Origin: Roseibacillus sp.
GTDB lineage: Bacteria; Verrucomicrobiota; Verrucomicrobiia; Verrucomicrobiales; Akkermansiaceae
Direction of reading: 5' to 3'
Length of the DNA stretch: 49,566 nucleotides
NCBI GenBank assembly: GCA_029242545.1
Contig: JAQWTV010000175.1
Coordinates: 1 to 49,566 of the forward strand
Positions 18,114 through 28,600 of this stretch are shown here, piece by piece. The notes beneath the pieces were generated by a model that saw nothing but the letters and a program-made list of their open reading frames with translations, did no database searches and had not been told where the DNA came from. Each line of letters opens with the position of its first letter. The stretch's first letter is position 1. The translations under genes and the position numbers were made by a program.

Positions 18114-19409
18114 ATGAAAATACAGTTCCACCTTCTTCTTGTCACAACCCTTTGCTCAACGTTAGCGCTGGCAGATTGGCCCCAATTCCAAGGCCCTGAT
18201 CGTAACGGAACCTCCAGCGAGTCGGGCTTACTGCGTAGCTTCCCCAAGGAAGGCCCCGGGGTCGTCTGGGAGACAGCTCTCGAGCAGGGCTTCGGCGGAT
18301 GCGCAGTAGATGGGAAGGACCTCTTCGTAGTCGACCGGGTAGCAAAGAAAAAGGACATGTTGATCTGCCTGGACGCCACTACCGGCAAGGAGCAATGGCG
18401 CTACGAAAGCCCTTCAGAAGGGGAACCCTCATTCCCCGGATCCCGGAGCGTTCCTACCGTCAGAGAAGATGCAGTGTATTTCATTGGATCATTCGGAAGA
18501 GTGCATTGCGTGGATCGGGCTACCAGGAAAGCCCGATGGCAGATCAAGATGTCCGAAAGATACCCAGACGCGGAGACGCCAAAATGGGGCTACGCGCAGT
18601 GCGCACTTGTGATCAATGACATTGTTGTTGTCACTCCCTTTGGATCTGAAACAGGTATTGCCGCCTGGCGCCGGAGCACCGGAGAAGAGGTATGGAAGAG
18701 TGGCCCTATTGGAAATTCACACTCCTCTCCAACCCTCCTGGAGATTGAAGGGGAACAGCATATCGTCCTGACTTCGGTAGCAAATCAGGGCAGCAAGGAG
18801 GGCCTTATTACCAGCTATAGACCCAGAGATGGAAAGACCCTTTGGCAGACCACCCATTACTATAACAGGATTCCTATCCCCCTTGTGACCAAGGTCAGCA
18901 ATACTCTTCTCTTCGTTACCGGAGGCTATGACTGCGGATCCAAGATGCTTTCCATAAAGCGACAGGATGGCCGCTATCTGGTAAGTGAAAAATGGACTAT
19001 CGCGAAAGGGTCCCAGATCCATCCTCCACTCGTTATCGACAACCATCTTTATTTCCTAGCCAACGAGAACTCCAATCACCGAGTCACTACGAAGCGCAAA
19101 ACCGGGGGACTGAGCTGCTGGAACCTAGAGGGCAAAGAGCTGTGGCGCACAGGGGACGATCCCTTCATGGGACGGGGTTCCAGCCTTTACGCCGATGGCA
19201 TGTTAATACTACAGGATGGCGAAAAGGGCACCCTGCGCCTTGGAGAAGTCAGCGCAGAAGGCTTTCGTATGCTTGCCTCTGCAAATATTTTCGGAAGTGA
19301 TCTCAGCAAGAGGTTTGACCTCAAATTCTGGAGCCCCATGGCCCTCAGCAAGGGGCGCCTTTACATGCGGGGACAGAATCGCTTGCTCTGCGTCGACTTG
19401 AAGAAATAA
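18114..19409 (+). CDS. Exported PQQ-like beta-propeller protein
   Basis: A 431-residue exported protein with a signal peptide (MKIQFHLLLVTTLCSTLALA) directly followed by DWPQFQGPDRNGTS, the standard opening of the large PQQ-binding-like propeller family of Planctomycetes and Verrucomicrobia. Blades repeat the pattern L-(x)-D-A-T-T-G-K-E-x-W (CLDATTGKEQWRYE, CVDRATRKARWQIK, RSTGEEVWKSG, RPRDGKTLWQT). I chose the ATG at 18114 because it begins the signal peptide; the frame is open to an ATG at 18072 that would add 14 polar residues. Whether it binds PQQ is not shown: no Cys-Cys or other dehydrogenase hallmark is seen. It may be a structural or binding propeller. It lies between two sulfatase genes on the same strand, 22 bp before the next. 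Confidence 0.9.
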   Translation: MKIQFHLLLVTTLCSTLALADWPQFQGPDRNGTSSESGLLRSFPKEGPGVVWETALEQGFGGCAVDGKDLFVVDRVAKKKDMLICLDATTGKEQWRYESPSEGEPSFPGSRSVPTVREDAVYFIGSFGRVHCVDRATRKARWQIKMSERYPDAETPKWGYAQCALVINDIVVVTPFGSETGIAAWRRSTGEEVWKSGPIGNSHSSPTLLEIEGEQHIVLTSVANQGSKEGLITSYRPRDGKTLWQTTHYYNRIPIPLVTKVSNTLLFVTGGYDCGSKMLSIKRQDGRYLVSEKWTIAKGSQIHPPLVIDNHLYFLANENSNHRVTTKRKTGGLSCWNLEGKELWRTGDDPFMGRGSSLYADGMLILQDGEKGTLRLGEVSAEGFRMLASANIFGSDLSKRFDLKFWSPMALSKGRLYMRGQNRLLCVDLKK

Positions 19410-19431
19410 TATCCCCCTTCACAGATACATC

Positions 19432-21042
19432 ATGAGAACCCTTTTTGCACTCTGGCTCGCTACCTGCATCCTCTCCTCCGGCGCTCAAAAACAGCCCAAT
19501 ATCGTCTTTATTTTCAGTGACGACCATGCACCCCATGCGATTGGTGCATATGATGGCTGGCTCAAAAGCACCAACCCGACCCCCCACATTGACCGCCTCG
19601 CCTCAGAGGGAATGCTTTTCGACAAAAGCTTCTGCACCAATTCAATTTGCGGCCCAAGCCGGGCAGTCATTATCACCGGAAAGCACAGCCATAAGAATGG
19701 CTTCATGAACAACGGAAATAATTTTGATGGCTCCCAACAAACATTCCCCAAGCTTCTACAAAAGGTAGGCTACCAGACAGCCATGTTCGGAAAGTGGCAT
19801 CTCAAATCGAAGCCTCAGGGATTCGATAAGTGGATGGTCCTTCCGGGACAGGGCCTCTATTACAATCCTGATCTCCTTACTCCCGAGGGCAAAACCACCA
19901 TCGAAGGACATTGCACGGACGTCGTAACCAACCTGGCTGTAGACTGGCTCAAAAAGGGACGAAATCAGGAGAAGCCATTTCTCCTGATGTGTCAGCACAA
20001 GGCCCCCCACCGCAACTGGATGCCAGCCCTCCGTCATCTGCACCTCTGGGCAGATGAGGATCTACCGGAGCCCAAAACACTCTTCGACAAATGGGAGGAT
20101 AACGCCAGCCCTGCCCGGTGGCAGGAACTCGAGATCGATGGCCATATGGACCTGCAGTTCGATCTCTTCTACAATCTCACTCCTGCCTACAAGGGAGCAA
20201 ATAAGAAGGGCATGTTTGACAAGTCTGCGTGGCGCAACATGTCCCGGATGACACCCACCCAGCTTACCGCATGGCGCAATCATTACGCCCCGCGTGACGC
20301 CGAACTCAAAAAGGCGAACCTCAAGGGCAAAGACCTAGTTCGATGGAAATACCAGCGATACGCCAAGAATTACCTGCGCTCCGTCCGAGGGGTCGATGAA
20401 AGTGTCGGGACCTTGATGCGGACGCTGGACGAAATGGGAATATCCGACAACACCATCGTGGTTTACTCCTCGGATCAGGGATTCTACATCGGGGATCACG
20501 GATGGTTCGATAAGCGCTGGATGTACGAAGAGTCTCTTTTGATGCCTCTGATCATTAAGTGGCCGGGAGTGACAAAGCCCGGTTCGCGCGATAAGAAACA
20601 CATGGTGCAGAACCTCGACTACGCCGAAACATTTCTGGAAGCCGCAGGAGCAGAGATCCCGAACGACATGCAGGGCCGCTCTTTGGTGCCACTACTCAAG
20701 GGCCAGACCCCAAAGGAATGGCGAGACAGCATTTATTATCACTACTATGAATACCCAAGCGTCCATCAGGTACCCCGACACAACGGGATTAGAACCGAGC
20801 GGTATAAGCTCATCCAGTTCTACGAATTTGGGGAGTGGGAATTTTACGACCTGAAAGAAGATCCAGACGAGTTGCAGAATCTTTATAAAGAGGACAAATA
20901 CGCAGCTCAGATTTCCAAGATGAAAAACCAGCTCGAGGGATTAAGGCGTAAATATGACGACAACACCGTCGGCCCAGTGAAACCCGAGGCCTGGCGCAAG
21001 AAGCACCGCACCCGACAATTCCGGGTAAAGGATGAGCTGTGA
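19432..21042 (+). CDS. Secreted sulfatase (possibly N-acetylglucosamine-6-sulfatase-like)
   Basis: A 536-residue type I sulfatase with a signal peptide (residues 1-18). The metal site begins NIVFIFSDDHAPHAIGAY. The formylglycine motif is C73-G-P-S-R77, followed by AVIITGKHSHKNGF. Later elements are FGKWHLKS, CQHKAPHRNWMPA, SSDQGFYIGDHGWFDKRWMYEES and a C-terminal segment EFYDLKEDPDELQNLY. The HKAPHRNW and DHGWFDKRWMYEES segments resemble N-acetylglucosamine-6-O-sulfatases and mucin-desulfating enzymes, but also heparan-type sulfatases, so the specificity is tentative. The gap to the PQQ propeller is 22 bp, so the two are probably co-transcribed. No ribosome binding site is obvious. Confidence 0.93.
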   Translation: MRTLFALWLATCILSSGAQKQPNIVFIFSDDHAPHAIGAYDGWLKSTNPTPHIDRLASEGMLFDKSFCTNSICGPSRAVIITGKHSHKNGFMNNGNNFDGSQQTFPKLLQKVGYQTAMFGKWHLKSKPQGFDKWMVLPGQGLYYNPDLLTPEGKTTIEGHCTDVVTNLAVDWLKKGRNQEKPFLLMCQHKAPHRNWMPALRHLHLWADEDLPEPKTLFDKWEDNASPARWQELEIDGHMDLQFDLFYNLTPAYKGANKKGMFDKSAWRNMSRMTPTQLTAWRNHYAPRDAELKKANLKGKDLVRWKYQRYAKNYLRSVRGVDESVGTLMRTLDEMGISDNTIVVYSSDQGFYIGDHGWFDKRWMYEESLLMPLIIKWPGVTKPGSRDKKHMVQNLDYAETFLEAAGAEIPNDMQGRSLVPLLKGQTPKEWRDSIYYHYYEYPSVHQVPRHNGIRTERYKLIQFYEFGEWEFYDLKEDPDELQNLYKEDKYAAQISKMKNQLEGLRRKYDDNTVGPVKPEAWRKKHRTRQFRVKDEL

Positions 21043-21154
21043 GCCTACCTCGATCTGGCCTAACGTCTACCCCTCTCCCCGGACTACTCTAGGATCAAGA
21101 GGCCAAACTCCTGACCTCTTCCGGTCGCAACTAAAACACCCAGGCTCCTACGCC

Positions 21155-21772
21155 ATGAAGCTTCTCTCTTTACCGGCTCTTCTTCTCGCCACTGGGTCTC
21201 TCTTCTCCTGCGGACCGATCTCTCGAATTTATGACCAGCCCCCGCCCTCCTCACGCTATCTTGCTGGGATTGGCGCTGGCACCGCCCCGCAAAGCGGACC
21301 CATAAATCCTGCAGAAGCCTCCAAATTCTGGGATGGAGACTCTCTCCTTGGCCCCACTGCAATCCACATCGTCAGGGCTGAGCAGAAAGCTTACTTTTAC
21401 AAGGGCGGTCAGCTTGCGGGCGTTACACCCGTTTCAACGGGAAACTCGAAATACACGACAAGGCCGGGGAATTTCACGGTAACCCAGAAGTCTGTGGACT
21501 ATTACTCCCGGACCTACGGCACCATTGTAGACCTCGCAACCGGAACGGTCATTAATGACGACGCTGACTCCCGCAAGGATAAGCCGGGCCCCGGACAGAA
21601 GTTCGTCGGCTCACCAATGCCCCACTTCCTGCGCTTCAACCACGGCGTTGGCATGCATGCAGGACACCTCCCAGGTTACGCAGCCTCTCACGGCTGCGTT
21701 CGCCTCCCGGCGGACTTGGCGAAGAAATTTTATGAGAACGCCGAAATCGGCACGCCGGTTATAGTAGAGTAA
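21155..21772 (+). CDS. L,D-transpeptidase lipoprotein (YkuD family)
   Basis: A 205-residue YkuD-domain protein that probably forms 3-3 peptidoglycan cross-links or anchors proteins to the wall. Starting at the ATG at 21155, it has a lipoprotein signal with lipobox L16-F-S-C19, so it is likely tethered to a membrane. The catalytic motif is H...S178-H179-G180-C181-V-R, with the upstream GMHAGHLPGY segment typical of the family. The frame remains open upstream to a TTG at 21032, overlapping the sulfatase end, but that would bury the lipobox. It lies 112 bp after the sulfatase and 55 bp before a two-ACT regulator. Confidence 0.92.
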   Translation: MKLLSLPALLLATGSLFSCGPISRIYDQPPPSSRYLAGIGAGTAPQSGPINPAEASKFWDGDSLLGPTAIHIVRAEQKAYFYKGGQLAGVTPVSTGNSKYTTRPGNFTVTQKSVDYYSRTYGTIVDLATGTVINDDADSRKDKPGPGQKFVGSPMPHFLRFNHGVGMHAGHLPGYAASHGCVRLPADLAKKFYENAEIGTPVIVE

Positions 21773-21827
21773 TTGCGAGAGGCCGCTGCTTGTGAGCCCT
21801 GCCTCCTGAAACCTCATTTCCACGAAA

Positions 21828-22328
21828 ATGCGCAACATAGTGATGACCCTGATCGGTCCGGACCGTCCTGGCCTAGTTGAAGAATTATCGGCCATCGTAG
21901 CCCGGCATCGTGGAAACTGGGAGGAATCCCGGATGTCTCACCTTTCCGGTAATTTTGCAGGAATGCTCAGAATCCAATGCCCGGAAGAAACCTACGAAGA
22001 CCTTCTCTCCTCCCTCCGGTCCCTTGAGAATCTAACCGTCTCAGTATCGGAGGAGCTCCCCGAGATTGGCCATAACCAAAAGGTGATCGCCTTCGACGTT
22101 ATAGGCAACGATCGCCCCGGTATTATTCAGGAACTCGCCTCCGCCATCGTCCGCACCGGGGGGAACGTTGAGGAGCTTTCCAGTAATCTTGAATCTGCCC
22201 CCCACGCCGGTCATCCAGTTTTCAAGGCTACCGGATCGGTAACAGTCAAAGAAGACTTCGATGAACAGGGCCTCATTGCGGCTCTCGAGGACCTTGGCCC
22301 CGACCTCGCAGTCAGCATCGAAGCCTAG
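21828..22328 (+). CDS. Two-ACT-domain regulatory protein (GcvR-like)
   Basis: A 166-residue cytoplasmic protein made of two ACT domains. The first begins VMTLIGPDRPGLVEELSAIV, the second VIGNDRPGIIQELASAIVRTGGNVEEL. Both carry the DRPG loop at which ACT domains bind amino acids. The closest family I recognise is GcvR, which controls the GcvA activator of the glycine cleavage system in E. coli, or generic ACT proteins of that type. No DNA-binding domain is present, so any regulation would act through a partner. It converges on trpG with a 21-bp gap. A fused GlyA lies elsewhere in the window, but no direct link is visible. Confidence 0.85.
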   Translation: MRNIVMTLIGPDRPGLVEELSAIVARHRGNWEESRMSHLSGNFAGMLRIQCPEETYEDLLSSLRSLENLTVSVSEELPEIGHNQKVIAFDVIGNDRPGIIQELASAIVRTGGNVEELSSNLESAPHAGHPVFKATGSVTVKEDFDEQGLIAALEDLGPDLAVSIEA

Positions 22329-22349
22329 CTCCTCCGGATTTCTCTGATC

Positions 22350-22946
22350 TTAGGAACCATTGCTCCCTTCGCTTTGGCTCTGGTGATCCATCTCGAGAAA
22401 ATTCGCAAGGAGCTGCTTTCCCCCTTCCGTGAGTATCGATTCCGGATGAAATTGGACACCGTGAACGGGAAAGTCGCGGTGTCTCACGCCCATAATCAGG
22501 TCTCCGCACCAAGCAGTTTGCTCAAGACAGTCAGGAAGAGAATCCCTGCGTATAATAAGGGAATGATACCGGGTTGCCTCGAGGGGATTACCTAAGCCCT
22601 TAAAAAGACCTTCTCCATTGTGCTCAATCATGGAGGTTTTCCCATGCATCAATTGCTCCGCACGTACAATCTCTCCTCCATAGACCTGTCCGATCGACTG
22701 ATGTCCAAGACACACTCCCAAAATGGGAACCTCTGACCCGAACTGGTTGATCACCTCGCAACTGACTCCCGCCTCGTTGGGGCTACACGGGCCTGGAGAT
22801 ATACAGATTCGTTCCGGCTTGAGGTCCTTGATCTCCTCTACCGTCACCTCGTCATTACGCCGAATCTCCATCTCCGCGCCCAGCTCACCAAAGAACTGGA
22901 CGAGATTATACGTGAAGGAGTCATAGTTATCTATAACGAGCAACAT
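22350..22946 (-). CDS. trpG: Anthranilate / aminodeoxychorismate synthase component II
   Basis: A 198-residue class I glutamine amidotransferase, which frees ammonia from glutamine for the partner synthase. The opening [14 protein letters not shown] is the family hallmark. [12 protein letters not shown] is the oxyanion region, the nucleophile is C79 in GVCLGHQ, and the triad's His and Glu lie in FHPES. It acts with the TrpE encoded 104 bp upstream on the same strand to make anthranilate for tryptophan; in many bacteria the same subunit also serves folate synthesis with PabB, so it may be dual-purpose. The start is the ATG at 22946; an upstream in-frame TTG at 22976 would add ten residues not found in the family. 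No attenuator or Trp-rich leader was seen. Confidence 0.95.
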   Translation of the reverse strand: MLLVIDNYDSFTYNLVQFFGELGAEMEIRRNDEVTVEEIKDLKPERICISPGPCSPNEAGVSCEVINQFGSEVPILGVCLGHQSIGQVYGGEIVRAEQLMHGKTSMIEHNGEGLFKGLGNPLEATRYHSLIIRRDSLPDCLEQTAWCGDLIMGVRHRDFPVHGVQFHPESILTEGGKQLLANFLEMDHQSQSEGSNGS

Positions 22947-23050
22947 GAGACTTAAGTTGAGTTGACGCCTCGGCAATGATGGGGACCTGACACAGGTAAA
23001 TCCTTTTACACTCCAGGTGAACCATAAACACTACCAAGATCAGGTTCCTG

Positions 23051-24586
23051 CTAACTTTCCAGTGTATTAGCCAGAGCGATGGCTCTCAGCATACCCATCG
23101 CCTTGTTGACGGTCTCTCGGTATTCGTAGGCTGGATTACTATCTGCTACTACTCCGGCACCAGCCTGCACATAAACTTTTCCATTCTTAAGAAGGCAGGT
23201 TCGAAGGGCAATGCAGGAATCATGGGCCCCATCCCATCCAAAGTAACCAACTGCTCCGGCATACGCGTTACGCTTATTGCGCTCCAACTCGTTGATAATC
23301 TGCATAGCCCTGACCTTGGGCGCGCCACTGACAGTTCCCGCCGGGAAGGTCGCTCTCAGCACGTCGTAAGAGCTATGCTCGGGCGAAAGCGTTCCGGTAA
23401 CATTGGACACAATGTGCATCACGTGGCTGTAGCGCTCCACGATCATGAAATCGTTTACCTCCACCGTGGAATGGGCCGCAATTCGCCCTACATCATTCCT
23501 CGCCAGGTCCACCAGCATGACGTGCTCGGCCCGCTCCTTCTTATCCGAAAGCAGGTCTTCTGCAAGCGCATCATCCTCCTCGACCGTCTTACCCCGCCAC
23601 CGTGTGCCCGCGATTGGGCGGATATCAATTCTACCCTCAACGCATCGCACATGAACTTCCGGCGAGCTTCCCACGAGGGAGAAATCACCCAACTCCAATA
23701 TAAACATGTAGGGCGAAGGATTAACATGCCGCAAAGCACGATAGAGATCGATCGGGGCTTTCTCGAATGGCGCCTCAAAGCGCTGGCTTGGAACTACCTG
23801 AAAAATATCACCAGCAGCAATGTAGTCCTTTGCAGTCTCCACCATGGATTCAAAATACTCCTGGGTGGTATTACTCACTGGCTCCGGAACGGTCGTATCC
23901 TGTAGCCCATTGAGCGCCGGCACGTGCAAGGGACGGTCGAGCACCTCAATCAGGGAAGCCACTCTCCCCACGGCCTCAAAGTAGGCCTCCTCTACTGTTT
24001 CGTGATCATCCAACATGGCATTTGCAACGACCAGCAACCGACGCAACTTGTGATCAAACAGAAGAACGGAATCCGTAATCATGAACACCGCCTCCGGCAA
24101 CTCCAGATCATCGGGCGGCGGCTCGCCAACACTCGGCTCAAACTGACGAACTCCATCGTAAGCAAGATACCCGACCGCACCCCCAAAAAACGGCGGCGCA
24201 TCTCCATGACATACCGGCTCAAAGCTGGACATGTATTTTTCAAGCTCAGCCAAAGGATCCCGCTCCGCAGTGATGGAGGTCTCTTCTCTCCCTTTCCGGA
24301 TCACAACCTCACCGCCACGCGCCTCAAAAACACGGGTTGGACAGCTTCCCACTATCGACCAGCGCCCACTGGCGTCAGTACTTTCCGCACTTTCGAAAAG
24401 AAAAGCATGGCGGCCATCACGAATCTTGAGATAGGCGGAAAGTGGCGTCTCAAAATCGGCGGCCAGCTGCGCGTAGACCGGAACCACATTCCCCCGCTCA
24501 GCGAGCGCGCGAAATTCTTCGAGCGAAGGTTTGACAGCTGGGGGATTCAAGGCGCGCGAGCATGACGGGGAACTATCGATGCGCAA
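23051..24586 (-). CDS. trpE: Anthranilate synthase component I
   Basis: A 511-residue chorismate-utilising enzyme that makes anthranilate from chorismate and ammonia. N-terminal residues 63-66 (LFES, followed by AES) match the LLES element that binds feedback tryptophan in TrpE and argue against PabB. GRWSIVGSCP, the IAGTRWRG segment, DLARNDVGRIA and FPAGTVSGAPKVRAMQII are the chorismate-binding signatures. The frame begins at a TTG at 24586; another TTG at 24550 is possible and no ATG is available, so the exact start is uncertain. It begins 12 bp after the metallo-hydrolase stop and is followed by trpG, so the three minus-strand genes probably form one operon. Other trp genes are not in the window. 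Confidence 0.95.
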   Translation of the reverse strand: MRIDSSPSCSRALNPPAVKPSLEEFRALAERGNVVPVYAQLAADFETPLSAYLKIRDGRHAFLFESAESTDASGRWSIVGSCPTRVFEARGGEVVIRKGREETSITAERDPLAELEKYMSSFEPVCHGDAPPFFGGAVGYLAYDGVRQFEPSVGEPPPDDLELPEAVFMITDSVLLFDHKLRRLLVVANAMLDDHETVEEAYFEAVGRVASLIEVLDRPLHVPALNGLQDTTVPEPVSNTTQEYFESMVETAKDYIAAGDIFQVVPSQRFEAPFEKAPIDLYRALRHVNPSPYMFILELGDFSLVGSSPEVHVRCVEGRIDIRPIAGTRWRGKTVEEDDALAEDLLSDKKERAEHVMLVDLARNDVGRIAAHSTVEVNDFMIVERYSHVMHIVSNVTGTLSPEHSSYDVLRATFPAGTVSGAPKVRAMQIINELERNKRNAYAGAVGYFGWDGAHDSCIALRTCLLKNGKVYVQAGAGVVADSNPAYEYRETVNKAMGMLRAIALANTLES

Positions 24587-24598
24587 AGGTTAAAACCT

Positions 24599-25504
24599 TT
24601 ACAAATGCCCTCCGATCGCAAGGTCCATCTGGTCCATTGCGATAGGAGCCGAGCGCTCCTCTGCTTCTTTCCCGCCAACCTCAATCCAGCTAGTGGGATC
24701 GGACTGAGACGCAACGTAGACAGAAAGATCCTTATGCAGCCCCTTCTTTGATCCAGTTTCACGTATCGTGGACATGGCGAGATCTGGGCAATTACAGTCG
24801 CCGCTCAGATGGCCAAGGATAACAGTCCGCAACCCGTGATCAAGGAGACCGCCAACCAGCTCAGCCGTCTGGAGATTAGACAGGTGTCCGTGGCGAGAAG
24901 AAATCCGCTGCTTGATCGACCATGGCCTCTTGGTATCCGCATCCAGCATTTTCTCGTCGTAATTGGCCTCAACGAGCAGGGCGTGGACGCCCTGCAACCG
25001 ATTCCGCACGAGATTCGTCACAAAGCCAAAATCTGTCGCCACTCCGATACCAGCATCATCCGTTCGACAGACAAACCCCACAGGATCGACCGCATCATGC
25101 GGAAGGGAAAAGGCATCCACGGCCACTTCTCCAACCTTGAACACCTGCCCCTGCTGAAAGATATGCCAGTCCACCTCCCCCTCCAGCCGGTCCCCAAGGG
25201 ACTCCCGTGTCAACGCAGTAGTATAAACGGGAATTGAACGATTTCGTAGAAATACCTCCAGTCCACAGGTGTGATCACGGTGCTCATGAGTCAGCAAGAT
25301 TCCATCCAGCGAATCCGGATCGACCCCCACCTTGCCCAATCTTCTGCTCAACTGCCTGGCACTCAGCCCTGCATCTACCAAAATCGTTGTGTCCCCAGTT
25401 CTGACCACAGCAGAATTACCTCCACTCCCGCTTCCCAGAACCGCTACCTTCATCTGGGCGGAAGGGTAAGGATCCTGCCTCCGGTCGACCAGAGTGAATT
25501 TCAT
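24599..25504 (-). CDS. MBL-fold metallo-hydrolase (YycJ/WalJ-like)
   Basis: A 301-residue metallo-beta-lactamase-fold protein. VAVLGSGSGGNSAVV followed by ILVDAG and the metal motif H73-E-H75-R-D77-H78 identify it, and the later HGHLSN and VILGHLSGDCN segments match the YycJ/WalJ-type exonuclease-like subfamily. The function of that group is linked to DNA repair or cell-wall stress, not settled. The start at 25504 is favoured by a GGAGAGG a few bases upstream, one of the best ribosome binding sites in the window. An internal ATG at 25453 gives a more typical family N-terminus but has no such site. trpE begins 12 bp after its stop. It is divergent from the AsmA-like gene across about 100 bp. 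Confidence 0.88.
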   Translation of the reverse strand: MKFTLVDRRQDPYPSAQMKVAVLGSGSGGNSAVVRTGDTTILVDAGLSARQLSRRLGKVGVDPDSLDGILLTHEHRDHTCGLEVFLRNRSIPVYTTALTRESLGDRLEGEVDWHIFQQGQVFKVGEVAVDAFSLPHDAVDPVGFVCRTDDAGIGVATDFGFVTNLVRNRLQGVHALLVEANYDEKMLDADTKRPWSIKQRISSRHGHLSNLQTAELVGGLLDHGLRTVILGHLSGDCNCPDLAMSTIRETGSKKGLHKDLSVYVASQSDPTSWIEVGGKEAEERSAPIAMDQMDLAIGGHL

Positions 25505-25608
25505 AATTCCTCTCCGTTTTCGGGTATTCCCAAGGGCCTAGTTCCTGTGCTATCTTCACGTGCAGGCCCTCTCCCGCAATGAGACCCTTTATCTAGCCTT
25601 TCCCCGCT

Positions 25609-28600
25609 TTGAAATCTGCCCACCTACTCCGCTGGCTTCGTCACTTCAGGGTAGCGACCGCTCTGACCCTGATAGCGGTCGGCCTCGGACTGGCATTCTA
25701 TTGGCTGAATAATCATGGGTTTGAGGGGCGCTGGAGCCAGCGTATCGCCGACGAGCTGGCCCGCCGGGGAATCCACGCGGACTTTGAGTCCGTCCGCTTC
25801 TCTCCGACCAAGGGCGTTATCGCCACAAACCTCAAGATTTTTACTGACCCGTCTCGTGACACCATTTTAGCCAAAATTCCTGGTCTGCGGTTGGATGTCG
25901 ACCGCGGCAAGGCTTTACGGGGCAAGCTGCAGATTCGCAGAGTCTACCTGCAGAATGCCGAGCTAAACATCCCACTGACAGACGAAGATCCTCTACAAAT
26001 AAATAATCTTACGGGCCGCGTCATTGTTGACCGCCACGACCGGCTCCTAGTTGAGACCAGTCGTGGGACCTTTAGAGGCATGGATATCCATGCCAATATT
26101 GCGCTGGATGATTTCAACCCTGATAAGCTCCGAGAAGGATTCGGAACCAATGAAAGCAGCAGGCGAAAGGCCAGCTTTACCGAGGATCTTCTCCGCGAAC
26201 TGGATTCGTGGTCTTTTCCCGACTACTCCCCTCCCACTCTTCAGCTTGAAGTGAAGGGTAGTTTCAATCGACTCACCGCGATCCGCACTTCCATTTCACT
26301 GAGGGCTCGGGAATTCATGAGAGGCCGCTACCGTATGCAGGATGTTCGTCTCTCAGGCGAGCTCGGCAACAGAAGCCTCAGCGTGGAAGAGCTGTCCTTC
26401 ACAGACGGCGTGGGCAAAGTAAGCCTGCAAGCACATTATGACCTCGAGGACAGAACCGGCGGATATGAAGGGACTTCTTCCATTAAAATTGTGGACTTAT
26501 TGCGGGAAGGCCTCGAGGACGATAGCCTGAGTGAGTTCAGCCCGGACCTAGCCCCGGAAATAAGGGCACGCGGTAGATTTGCGCTTCGTGAAGGGAAGAT
26601 GAATCTGAGCGCCATTGGCTCTCTCTCCTGCAACTCCTTCCGCTTTCTTGGAATTCCCTTCGAGAGCATCAATACGGATTTTTCCTGGCAGAATGGAGAC
26701 ATCTATCTCCGCGACCTGGTCGTAAGGCACAAGTCGGGAGAGCTGGAAGGTGAGTTCAAGGTGAAGGACGACTTGGTTCAGTATCGCACCCAGACTAGCC
26801 TCCCGCTCTCCGCCTACCGCCCCTTCATCGGTGAACAGTCAGGCCTTGAACAAGCGCTTTCAGCGAGCGAATTCGACGAGGCCAGTAGAATCCTAATCAA
26901 TGCGCAGGGCTCGGCATGGAGAAAAAATCTCAGTGACTGGGACGCTACCGGCACTTTTCGCCTCGAAAATTTCCGACACAATGGAGTTTCAATCAAACTT
27001 GCTACTGCAAGGTTCTCCATGTCTCCCCTCGACTATATTTTCGATGATCTCAACGCAGTATTCAACTATGACGGAGACGCTGGGATCCTCAAGGCAGGGG
27101 CAAGCGGAACAGGCACGGTGCTGGCTGAACAGATTCATTTTGACGCAAAGGAGAAACTCACCCGTCTGGTAAAACTGGAGGGCACCGCGTGGCCTGGACC
27201 CATCCTCCAGCTGTTCAACCCGAAGATATCCAGAGATATTAGTGCAACCTACCGCTTTCGCGAACCTCCCCATCTCGCTTCTGACGGTGTCATCGACCAC
27301 CTGAGGCCCGGGCATCGAACGAACATTCAGACCGTAATAAGGGCAAACGGTAAAGCAGACTTCGATTTGCTGGGACGTCCGATTGAGATCAGTCAGCTCT
27401 CGGCAAAAGTTCGCACCAGTTACCGCAAGAACGAGGTGTCGGCGCTGAGTATGAATGTTTTCGGGGGATCGGTCAGCGGGCTCATTACCCAGCAATCCCA
27501 TCCAACCAGATTAGCCATTCAAATCCAGGGCCAAGACCTGGACTCCTCTCAAATTGGCCGAACTTACCGTCTCTCAAAAGTTATTCCGGGAACCCTCACC
27601 CTTTCCGTAGCAGCGGAGGCAACCGAGCACGAAGATGACCCGGCCGCGAAGGGATGGGAGCTGCAGGGCGCCTGCAACCTGGGCCAGTCGGTCTATAACG
27701 GTGTTCGCATCAAGGATGGGACAACACAATTCGGCTTTGACCCGAAAGGATTGCATTTAAATGATATCCGACTGACCTTCGACTACTCGGATTATTTTCT
27801 CCGGGCGCGTCATGGCGGCCCTCTGAGCGCCGATCTTGCAATCGAGCAGATTCACTATCATCCGGATAGCGAGACCACCGAAATTGTGAATTTGCAGGGC
27901 AGCGCATGGCCTGGACCCCTTCTCCGAATCGCCGATCCCGAAACAGCTGAATACATCGAAAAATTACTAGGTTTCCGCGAGCTTCCGACCCTGAGCGCGT
28001 CAGGGCGCTTTCACCACGGAGAAGGCGGAGCCGATACTCTAGTGAATATCAAAATCAAAAACCCGGGAGTCACCGACTATGAATTTCTCGATAAAACCCT
28101 GCAACTCCGGGATTTCTCCGCTCAGATCACCAGCAAGGCAGACCGTCACGACATCTCGGCTTTAAAGTTCCAGACCTTTAAAGGCACAGGAGCTGGCACT
28201 CTGACCGTGCAGGAGACCCCGCAGGGAAAAACCCGTATCGAGGGAGGACTACGCTGGGACAACCTGAGCCTCTCCGAGATTGGGAAAAAGTTCTCTTTCG
28301 AAAAAGACCCCTTGGGGAGCATCACTGGCCGACTGGATTTTACGTCTCTTGCGGGTGATACCCGTTCGCTGAACGGAAAAGGAGTGATCGGATTGAGAAA
28401 CGGCCAGCTTTTTAACGTTCCCATATTCGGACCTCTCTCCCTTCCACTTGGAACGATTCTGGGAAAGGAATACAGTCACGAGCGAGCGCAGGATGCGTCT
28501 GCTACCTTTGTCATCAGGAATGGCTCCGTCTTCACCAAGGACCTACTCACTTCCACGCCCTCAACCACTTTCGTCGGAGAGGGAATGATTGATATAAGCG

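Noticed and set aside
23222..24565. Two open frames of 227 and 213 codons on the plus strand
   Set aside because: They lie opposite trpE, whose catalytic motifs are complete, and their translations have no recognisable motif.
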